This document shows positions 38,967-46,209 of a DNA stretch of 64,000 nucleotides, one piece after another; the stretch's first letter is position 1; each line of letters starts with the position of its first letter. The translations under genes were made by a program, and so were the position numbers. This stretch comes from Bacillota bacterium (GTDB taxonomy: Bacteria > Bacillota > UBA5301 > Bu52): assembly GCA_014896355.1 (NCBI GenBank), contig JADBKO010000006.1, forward strand, positions 1 to 64,000, in the 5' to 3' direction. The notes under the pieces were generated by a model. The model was not told where the DNA came from, made no database searches, and worked only from the letters and a program-made list of their open reading frames with translations.

Positions 38967-41399
38967 ATGGGAAACAATCGCCGTCGCCCGGCCTCACTCA
39001 TGCGGCAACGTTGGCACCGTCGGTTCCCAGCCTTGGTGGCAGCATTCATGTTTTTGGCCGCCTTCAGCGCGCTGGTTCTGGCGGCCTCCCGCGCCACCGC
39101 CGCCGATGTCACGTTCCGCTACGTCCCGCCAGCCGGAGAGCAGGTCACGTCGGTCTCGCTGCGCGGGAGCTTCAACAGCTGGGGCGAGACCCCTATGGCC
39201 AAAAGCCCGGATGGGAGCTGGAGCGTCACGATCCAGCTGGCACCCGGCGAATACCAGTACAAGTTCTTCATCAACGGCCAGTGGCCCCGGGACATGGCCA
39301 AAGGCCCGGATGGCAGACCCATTGATCCTGCAGCCGACGGCTATGTGGACGACGGCTACGGCGGCCAAAATGCCGTGCGCTATGTGGGCGGGGGGTCGGC
39401 TCAAAACCAAACCGTGGCCCTGGGCGATGGGAAAATCGCCAGCGGCTTTCTCCACCACGCGCCGCAGGATCTGAGCTACTCCAGCCTCTCGCCCGACGGG
39501 CAATGGGTGGTCCGGGCCAACAGCGCCGCCGGCGACGTGCAGCGGGCGGAACTGGTCTATTTCCCGGCCGGCGGCCCGGAAGCGAGCTCCGCTGCCCAGA
39601 CAGCGCCCATGCACGTGGTGGCCACTGCAGGCAAAATTGCCACCTGGGAGGCACGCCTGCCCCTGCCCGCCCTGCCTGTGAAATACTATTTCCAATTCCA
39701 GGACGGCCAAGCCACAGCTACACTGGGCCAGAAGGAACCCGCCCAGGAACACCCGTTCGAGGCCGGCGCCACGCAGCTCAACACGCAGCGCTTCCCCTTG
39801 GTCAGATGGACCCAGGGAGCCGTCTTCTACCAGGTGTTCCCGGATCGTTTCGCCGACGGGGACCCCCGCAACGACCCGGCCAACGTCACACCGTGGAACG
39901 GGCCCGTGCGCCGCGACACCTCCGGCCAATACTTCGGCGGCGACTTGAAAGGCCTGACGGACCGGCTGCCGTACCTGGCGCAGCTGGGAGTCACCGCCCT
40001 TTATCTAAACCCCATTTTTGCTGCGCAGAGTTCCCACCGCTACGACACCGTGGATTACATGAAGATCGACCCCATGCTGGGCACGCTGGACGATTTCCAC
40101 GCCTTCCTGAACGCCGCCCATGCCCTGGGCATGCGGGTCATCCTGGACGGCGTCTTCAACCACACGGGAACCGGGTTCTGGGCCTTCCAGGACGTGCTGA
40201 AAAACGGCGCCAGGTCCCCGTATGCCAAGTGGTACTACTTCAAAGGCTTCCCCGTCACCATGTCCCCGCCCAACTACGAAGGATGGGCGGGCTTGGCGTC
40301 GCTTCCCAAATTGAACCTGGAAAACCCTGAGGTGCGGGATTACATCCTGAACGTCGTGCGCTATTGGACCGCGCAAGGCATCGACGGCTGGCGGCTGGAT
40401 GTGCCCAACGAAATCCGCGCCCCCGGCTTCTGGGAAGAATTCCGGCAAACGGTGAAAGCCATCCACCCCAACGCCTACATCGTGGGCGAAATCTGGCAGG
40501 TGGCGCCGGAGTGGCTGCAGGGGACCCGCTTCGACGCGCTGATGAACTATCCCATCGGCTACTATGCCCTGCGCCCCACCTTCGCCGGCCAAGCGGGCTG
40601 GAGCCTCCGCCGCATGGACGGGGAGATCCACCGCGTGCTGGCCAGCTATGCCGATGTGGCGGATGAGATGAACTTCAATCTGGTGGACTCCCACGATACG
40701 GAGCGCATCCTGACGGCTCTGGGCGGCGGCAACCTCGGAGATACCCCGGCTCCCGCGGCCATCACCCGCCTGAAGCTGCTCACAGCCATTCAGTTCACTC
40801 TGCCGGGGGTGCCGGTGATCTGGAACGGCGACGAGCGCGGCATGCTGGGGGAAAAAGGCGATAATTGGGATGCCCAGAGGGCCCCGATCCAGTGGGATCA
40901 AAAAGACGAAGGCGTCTTCGCCTATTACCAGCGGCTGATCGCCCTGCGCAAAGCGACCCCCGCTTTGTGGGGCGCCGACTTTACCACCCTCTGGCTGGAT
41001 GACCAAGGCCAGACTTACGCGTACCAACGCGGCCTGGGGAAGGATGGCGTCATCGTGGCCCTCAACAACGGCGCCGAGACGGCACGCATTGCCGTGACGC
41101 CGGTGGGAGCCTTGGCCCAAGCCCTCCGTGCAGCGGTGGCCTCGACGCAGGTTCCGCCGACGGCGGATGCCGCTTCCGCCCCAGCGGCCCCGGCTGCGGC
41201 GGGCCCTGCAGGACTGGTGATGCGCGACCTTCTCACAGACCAGCTGGTGCCGGCCACAGCCGGAGTCGACGCCGGCGCCGGCCCGCCGGAGCCCACCGCA
41301 GCGGAAGGATCCCGGCAGGGTGCCGGAGCCAGCGCTCCTCTGGCCAGCTTGTCCTTCCTGATTCCGCCGGGAGAGGCGTTCATCCTGCAGCTGCCTTAG
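38967..41399 (+). CDS. Secreted GH13 alpha-amylase/neopullulanase-type glycosidase with N-terminal CBM48/AMPK-like domain
   Basis: Signal peptide; VTFRYVPPAGEQVTSVSLRGSFNSWGETPMAKSPDGSWSVTIQLAPGEYQYKFFINGQW; GVTALYLNPIFAAQSSHRYDTVDYMKIDPMLGTLDDF, GMRVILDGVFNHTG, DGWRLDVPNE, YIVGEIW, FNLVDSHDTERIL. SD GGGAGG before ATG 38967. Only plus-strand gene in the window. Confidence 0.93.
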   Translation: MGNNRRRPASLMRQRWHRRFPALVAAFMFLAAFSALVLAASRATAADVTFRYVPPAGEQVTSVSLRGSFNSWGETPMAKSPDGSWSVTIQLAPGEYQYKFFINGQWPRDMAKGPDGRPIDPAADGYVDDGYGGQNAVRYVGGGSAQNQTVALGDGKIASGFLHHAPQDLSYSSLSPDGQWVVRANSAAGDVQRAELVYFPAGGPEASSAAQTAPMHVVATAGKIATWEARLPLPALPVKYYFQFQDGQATATLGQKEPAQEHPFEAGATQLNTQRFPLVRWTQGAVFYQVFPDRFADGDPRNDPANVTPWNGPVRRDTSGQYFGGDLKGLTDRLPYLAQLGVTALYLNPIFAAQSSHRYDTVDYMKIDPMLGTLDDFHAFLNAAHALGMRVILDGVFNHTGTGFWAFQDVLKNGARSPYAKWYYFKGFPVTMSPPNYEGWAGLASLPKLNLENPEVRDYILNVVRYWTAQGIDGWRLDVPNEIRAPGFWEEFRQTVKAIHPNAYIVGEIWQVAPEWLQGTRFDALMNYPIGYYALRPTFAGQAGWSLRRMDGEIHRVLASYADVADEMNFNLVDSHDTERILTALGGGNLGDTPAPAAITRLKLLTAIQFTLPGVPVIWNGDERGMLGEKGDNWDAQRAPIQWDQKDEGVFAYYQRLIALRKATPALWGADFTTLWLDDQGQTYAYQRGLGKDGVIVALNNGAETARIAVTPVGALAQALRAAVASTQVPPTADAASAPAAPAAAGPAGLVMRDLLTDQLVPATAGVDAGAGPPEPTAAEGSRQGAGASAPLASLSFLIPPGEAFILQLP

Positions 41400-41472
41400 T
41401 GCCAGCGGCCAGCGCTCGCCCCGCACAGGCCGTGAGCGCCCAGCAGGGGGGCGCCTCGGCGGGGCAAAAAAA

Positions 41473-41509
41473 CCGGCTGGCCCGGGTTTCAACGCCTGGA
41501 GCCAGCCGG
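41473..41509 (-). terminator. Rho-independent terminator downstream of zinc-ribbon gene
   Basis: Minus strand CCGGCTGGC...GCCAGCCGG followed by TTTTTTT (polyA at 41466-41472 on plus). Confidence 0.8.
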
Positions 41510-41578
41510 AAAATCACCACAATGCCGCGGCTTGTGGTGCGTGATTTACTGCGAAAGGTCTGCGAAGCAGAGGGCTGA

Positions 41579-41755
41579 TCAGACTACCGTACGCAGATAC
41601 ACGCGCTTGGTCAGGGAATCGAGGGTCTTGCGCAGGCCCGACTTCTTCGGAACCGCTCGCCCACTGTTCTTGCCAGTGAGCTCAGCGCCGCACTTGGTGC
41701 AGTAGCTCTGCCAACTGCCGTTCTCCTGGCCGCAATCAGGGCACCGCTTACTCAT
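41579..41755 (-). CDS. Zinc-ribbon microprotein (58 aa)
   Basis: MSKRCPDCGQENGSWQSYCTKCGAELTGKNSGRAVPKKSGLRKTLDSLTKRVYLRTVV; CxxC...CxxC; followed by strong terminator. Confidence 0.7.
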   Translation of the reverse strand: MSKRCPDCGQENGSWQSYCTKCGAELTGKNSGRAVPKKSGLRKTLDSLTKRVYLRTVV

Positions 41756-41856
41756 GGTTTCGTCGTCTCCTTTGGTTTTTCCAACCTTTTTTCTTTGTAC
41801 GGCTTCATCATAGGTCTGCCATGTTGCGGCCACTTTGACAAAAAGTTAACAATGTG

Positions 41857-41916
41857 TTAAATCTGTCCCCCGGCCACCGCCTGGGGGAGGACCTCATTCA
41901 GCGTGGCGAGCGGCAT
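41857..41916 (-). pseudogene. Truncated N-terminus of a class II (fructose/tagatose-bisphosphate type) aldolase
   Basis: [11 protein letters not shown] then ATG: MPLATLNEVLPQAVAGGQI-stop, resembling class II aldolase N-termini of the type MPLVxxxEVLxxAxxGxYAVGAFN, then terminates; located right after the SIS gene. Confidence 0.5.
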
Positions 41917-41939
41917 GGTTTCGTTCTCCTTTCCTCGCC

Positions 41940-43016
41940 TCAAGCCGGCGGGTCGAGCCGGGTGACAGCCGACAGGTGGACCGGCCGGTCGGGGTCGAGG
42001 CCCTTGGCTTGGGCCAGGAAAAACCCGAGCCACTGCAGGAACGGCAAGTAAAGCGCACCGCAGGCGGGCTGGGCCAACCCCGATTCCAGCACGAGCTGGG
42101 CCTGGGGCGGTAGACCCGGCAACGGGCGCTCGGTGACCGCCAGGACCCGCGCTCCCAAACCGGCCAATTCGAGTGCCACCGGGAGTTCGAGATCCCGGCC
42201 TTCTTCCGTGGCGAGATAGACGACCAGGCTGTCCGGGGAGATCAGCGCTTTCGGACCATGTCGGAACTCCAACGGATGGTAAGCCTCTGAGTTCTGGATG
42301 GCCATCTCCTTCACTTTCAGCATCCCCTCGCAGGCCAGGCCGTAGCACGGCCCGCCGCCGAGAAAGAACACCGTGTCCGGACGGCCGGCGGCCACCGTGG
42401 TTTCAGCCAACGCCCGCCCCTGCTCTACGGCCGCGCGGCCCGTGCCGGGCAAACGCTCCAGGTCCGCCAGGACTTCCGTCCGCCCCGCCGCCGTGGCCGC
42501 TGCATACTGCGCGTAAAGCAGCATGCTGGTGAAGGACTGGGTCATGACCACACTGTCCTCGGTCACTCCCCGGAGCACGAACGCCTCAGCGCACGCCCCG
42601 GGCAATGGGGTGCCGGGAGAGCAGGTGATGGCGACGGTGCGGACGTCGCCGCGTGCCCCCAGGGCCTCGGCGGCTCGCACGGCTTCGGTCGTCTCCCCCG
42701 AGCGGGAGAAGAGCACGGCCAGATAAGGGCGGGATGATTCGAGGGCGGCCTGGGGGTACAGGAGGATCTCCGAGGCTGGGAGAGCCCGGGCCGCCCGGCC
42801 CGTGAGGAGGCGGAACCCGGACGCTGCCGCAAGGGCGAGGTAATAGGAAGTGCCACAGCCGATGAACAGCGTCTCTTCGCCGTCCCCGGCGGCGAAGACC
42901 CGCCGCAGGCGCCCGGCGTCGAGCGCCGCTCCTTCCAGCACCTGCCGCCACACCTCCGGCTGTGCGCTGATCTCCCGGCGGGTCTTGGCCCCGGGCATTC
43001 GCTCGTTCTGATTCAT
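41940..43016 (-). CDS. SIS-domain sugar isomerase/deglycase (GlmS-C/AgaS/FrlB-like)
   Basis: ETLFIGCGTSYYLALAAASGFRLLTG, VLFSRSGETTEAVRAAEAL, EDSVVMTQSFTSMLL, FFLGGGPCYGLACEGMLKVKEMAIQNSEAYHPLEFRHGPKALI. Confidence 0.9.
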   Translation of the reverse strand: MNQNERMPGAKTRREISAQPEVWRQVLEGAALDAGRLRRVFAAGDGEETLFIGCGTSYYLALAAASGFRLLTGRAARALPASEILLYPQAALESSRPYLAVLFSRSGETTEAVRAAEALGARGDVRTVAITCSPGTPLPGACAEAFVLRGVTEDSVVMTQSFTSMLLYAQYAAATAAGRTEVLADLERLPGTGRAAVEQGRALAETTVAAGRPDTVFFLGGGPCYGLACEGMLKVKEMAIQNSEAYHPLEFRHGPKALISPDSLVVYLATEEGRDLELPVALELAGLGARVLAVTERPLPGLPPQAQLVLESGLAQPACGALYLPFLQWLGFFLAQAKGLDPDRPVHLSAVTRLDPPA

Positions 43017-43018
43017 GT

Positions 43019-44230
43019 CTATCGTTCCTCCCCCGTCGGCCTTTTCGGCACCAGGGACAGGGCTTCACCGGCCAGGCGGGTCGCCTCCAGCGCCGCCGTG
43101 GCGACCGCCAGCTTCCGGGTCGGATGGGGGACAAAAGCCCGGCCGTCGCTGTTCTCAGCCAGCATGAGCTGGCGGCGGCCTTCCCGGAGGACCGCCTTCG
43201 CTTCGCCGGTGGCCAAGCCGAGCCGCTCCGCCAAGCGCAGGGCGTACTCCGCCGCGGTGAGCGACTGTCGGGCGGCGTCGGTCAAGACGTTCAGCCGCTC
43301 GCGGCCCTCCCCCCTGAGCCACGCATCCATCCCGGCATGCCCGGAGATATTCTCGGCGTAGACCGTCTCGGCCGGCGGATGTCCCGCCAGAAAGCTCCCG
43401 ATGGTGGTGAACTCCACTTCGGGCAACGTCTCCAGGTAAGACCAGAGTTCGTCGAGGCGGTCGGCCGCCTCCACCTCGGGCAGTGGATCGCCCCACCGGA
43501 GGCGGCCCTTCTCCCGGTAGTACTCGATCGAGGTGAAGTACAACACTTCGGCGTCCTGTTTGACCAGAAGGAGCTGGTCCCTGCCCGGCCGCCCGGCCTG
43601 CCGCAGCTCTTCGATCAGCTTGGCGAGGCGGGGCAGCCCCAGCTCGCCCCGGAGAAAGGCCTGAATCTGTTTGCCGAGGACCCGGTGGCCCAAGACCGCC
43701 GGTACAGTCGCGCCACCGGCCCCCTGGACCAAGACCGACCCAGGGAAGTCCGGCGCCTCGGCGTACTTCGGGACGATTTCCTTATAGATCGCCACCCACT
43801 TGAGTCCGGCAAGTTCCATGGCGCGGGGCAAAGCGACGTCCCAGGCGACTTCCGGCAGGAGGAAGCCGGCCGGCCGGATGCCCCAGGTGGCCTCGTCCGC
43901 CTCGAGGCCCAGGAGGATCTGCTCCACCACGTCGGCGAAGGGGATGAGCGACAACACGGGGTGGGCGTAAGTATAGGTTCCCAATCCGAACTGGCCACGG
44001 CCCAGCCCGGCCTTTACCCGCGCGATGACGTCCGAGGCGTGGTCGCGCAGGTACTCATCGGTCACGCCGGTGAAGAAGAGATCGGCCTTGAGGCGCGGGT
44101 GGCGCTCCAGCAGGTCGAGAAGCGGGCGGTGCCCCTGTTCGACCAGAAGCCGGGTCTGGTCGACCGGCATCTCGGCGAACTGCAGGTTGAAGTTGAACAT
44201 GTGGCCGATGAAAAGCTTGGGGAGACTCAT
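43019..44230 (-). CDS. GH57-like / polysaccharide-deacetylase-fold glycosidase
   Basis: FIGHMFNFNLQFAEMPVDQTRLLVEQGHRPLLDLLERHPRLKADLFFTG, GQFGLGTYTYAHPVL, GFLLPEVAWDVALPRAMELAGLKW resemble GH57 barrel motifs. Confidence 0.55.
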   Translation of the reverse strand: MSLPKLFIGHMFNFNLQFAEMPVDQTRLLVEQGHRPLLDLLERHPRLKADLFFTGVTDEYLRDHASDVIARVKAGLGRGQFGLGTYTYAHPVLSLIPFADVVEQILLGLEADEATWGIRPAGFLLPEVAWDVALPRAMELAGLKWVAIYKEIVPKYAEAPDFPGSVLVQGAGGATVPAVLGHRVLGKQIQAFLRGELGLPRLAKLIEELRQAGRPGRDQLLLVKQDAEVLYFTSIEYYREKGRLRWGDPLPEVEAADRLDELWSYLETLPEVEFTTIGSFLAGHPPAETVYAENISGHAGMDAWLRGEGRERLNVLTDAARQSLTAAEYALRLAERLGLATGEAKAVLREGRRQLMLAENSDGRAFVPHPTRKLAVATAALEATRLAGEALSLVPKRPTGEER

Positions 44231-44253
44231 CAGGGTTCCACTTCCATTCACAC

Positions 44254-45201
44254 TCAGATTGGACGAGGTCTGGCCTCGGTCAGGAACTGCTCGACTTGGC
44301 GCAAACCGGCAAACCCCTCCGCACCGCCGACGGCCTGGACGGCCAGGGCCCCACAAGCGGCCCCCAGGCGCAACGATTCCTCCAGGCCGCGGCCGGTGAG
44401 CCAACCGTAGAGGAAACCGGCGTCGAAGGAGTCGCCTGCCCCAGTCGGGTCCACGACCTCCACCTCAAAGGCAGGGATCTGCGCCCTGTAGCCCCGTCCA
44501 ACGGCCACCGCGCCCCGCCCCCCGCACTTCACCACGGAGAGGGGCCCGGCTTGGCTCAGCCGGTCCAGGGCTTCGTCGAGAGTGGTCGAGCGGGTCAGGG
44601 CCAGCGCCTCCGCCTCGCTCGGCAGGAAAAGGTCGAGGTGGGGCAGCAGCGGATCCAGCGGCGGTGCGAACCGTTCTTCGGGGTCCCAGCCGGGGTCCAG
44701 CGAGGTGGTGAGGCCGAGGGCCTTCGCCCGGGCGAAGAGCGCGGCATAATCCTCCCGGAGGTTCCGGTGGAGGAAGTACGACGAGAGGTGCAGGTGCCGG
44801 GCTCTGAGCAGTAGATCGTCGGGGAGGTCGCCGGCGGTCAGGTCGCCCATGACCCCCGGGAATGTGAGGAGAGCCCGGTCCCCGGCGTAGGCGAGGGAGA
44901 CCGTGAAACCGGTGGGCTGGTCGGGGTGCAGCTTGACCCGGGACACGTCGACCCCGCAGCGGGTCAGGTAGTCGAGGCAGAACCGCCCGGCGACGTCCTC
45001 GCCCACATGGGCGACCAGCGCCACCGGCAGGCCGAGCTTGGCGACCCCGGCTGCACAGATGGCGGTGGAACTGCCCAAAGTCAGACGGGCGCCCCGGACG
45101 AAGACCTCCCGCCCGGGAACCGGCGGCTGTCCAAGCCCCGTGACGATCAGGTCGGGGTTCAGCTCGCCCACGGCCAAAAGAGCAAACTCCTTTTTCATCA
45201 T
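44254..45201 (-). CDS. PfkB-family carbohydrate kinase
   Basis: LGSSTAICAAGVAKLGLPVALVAHVGEDVAGRFCLDYLTRCGVDVSRV, VVDPTGAGDSFDAGFLYGWLTG PfkB signature 2. Confidence 0.95.
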   Translation of the reverse strand: MMKKEFALLAVGELNPDLIVTGLGQPPVPGREVFVRGARLTLGSSTAICAAGVAKLGLPVALVAHVGEDVAGRFCLDYLTRCGVDVSRVKLHPDQPTGFTVSLAYAGDRALLTFPGVMGDLTAGDLPDDLLLRARHLHLSSYFLHRNLREDYAALFARAKALGLTTSLDPGWDPEERFAPPLDPLLPHLDLFLPSEAEALALTRSTTLDEALDRLSQAGPLSVVKCGGRGAVAVGRGYRAQIPAFEVEVVDPTGAGDSFDAGFLYGWLTGRGLEESLRLGAACGALAVQAVGGAEGFAGLRQVEQFLTEARPRPI

Positions 45202-45264
45202 CCGGCCTCCGCTATCCCTTGAGCCCGGTCAGGCTCATGCCTTCCCACGTAGATGGCAGCGATG

Positions 45265-45999
45265 TCACTCCTCGGGCAGTTCGACGGAGAAGCGGCACTT
45301 GTCGCCCCGGACGATGCTGGTGCAAAACTCGACGCACCGCCCGTTGGCGGCGAAGGCGACCCGCTCGACCAGCAACGCCGGCGAGCCAGGTTTGGCTTGC
45401 AGGATCTTGGCCTGGTGGTCACGCAGCAAGACGGGCTCGAAGGACTCTCTGGCTTTGACCGGGCGGATCCCGTACTTCTCGGCCATTAGCGTGTAGAGCG
45501 GGACGTGGGCATGGTCATCGGTGAGCATCTCCGGAAACAGATCCGCCGGCAGGAAAGAAGTTTCGAGCATGACCGGCTCCTCGTCGGCCAGGCGCAGACG
45601 GGTCAGGCTGAGCACGGGCGTCTCCGGCGCCAGACGCAACTGAGTGGCGACCCTGGCGGAAGCGGGGACTTTCACCAACTTCAGGACCTGCGAGCGAGGA
45701 GTGCGGCCGAGCCGCCGCATGTTCTCGGTAAAGCTGTAGAACCTGGAGAGGCCTTGTTCCAACTTGGGCGGAGCGACAAAACTGCCCTTGCCCTGGCGGC
45801 TTACCACCAAGCCCTCGCTGGCGAGTTCGGCGATCGCCTGGCGGACCGTGGCCCGGCTGACGCCGTAGGTCTCGAGCAACTCCCGCTCCGAGGGGAGTTT
45901 CTCGTGCGGCCGCAGCCGGCCGGAGAGGATCTCCTCTTTGAGCAGCTCTTTCAACTGATGGTAGAGAGGGACCGCACCGGTGGGGTCCAGCAAGGTCAT
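45265..45999 (-). CDS. GntR/HutC-family transcriptional regulator with UTRA domain
   Basis: GAVPLYHQLKELLKEEILSGRLRPHEKLPSERELLETYGVSRATVRQAIAELASEGLVVSRQGKGSFVA + UTRA C-terminus. Confidence 0.95.
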   Translation of the reverse strand: MTLLDPTGAVPLYHQLKELLKEEILSGRLRPHEKLPSERELLETYGVSRATVRQAIAELASEGLVVSRQGKGSFVAPPKLEQGLSRFYSFTENMRRLGRTPRSQVLKLVKVPASARVATQLRLAPETPVLSLTRLRLADEEPVMLETSFLPADLFPEMLTDDHAHVPLYTLMAEKYGIRPVKARESFEPVLLRDHQAKILQAKPGSPALLVERVAFAANGRCVEFCTSIVRGDKCRFSVELPEE

Positions 46000-46043
46000 G
46001 TCGCACATCCCCTGTCACAGGCTGGTTCGCTTAACCGGTCATC

Positions 46044-46068
46044 AGCTTATCCGTACCACCTAGCTTAT
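46044..46068. repeat. Direct repeat AGCTTAT x2 (18-nt phase) in gntR upstream region
   Basis: AGCTTAT at 46044-46050 and 46062-46068. Confidence 0.5.
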
Positions 46069-46122
46069 AATTTCCACGCCAACCCGCAAAGTCCTGCCGA
46101 CCTGCGAACTGCCTGCAGCGTA

Positions 46123-46158
46123 CGACCAGACGTCGGGTTGCGACCAGACGCCGGGGAA
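46123..46158. repeat. Tandem 18-bp imperfect repeat
   Basis: CGACCAGACGTCGGGTTG / CGACCAGACGCCGGGGAA back to back. Confidence 0.6.
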
Positions 46159-46209
46159 TGTTTCCGACAGCGGGATGCCTCGGTTCCAGGCCGACAGAAT
46201 GAGGGGAGC

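Noticed and set aside
37640-39112. 490-aa minus ORF overlapping the DUF2993 gene and amylase promoter
   Set aside because: Alternate frame of the DUF2993 gene, Gly/Arg/Ala-rich with no motifs.
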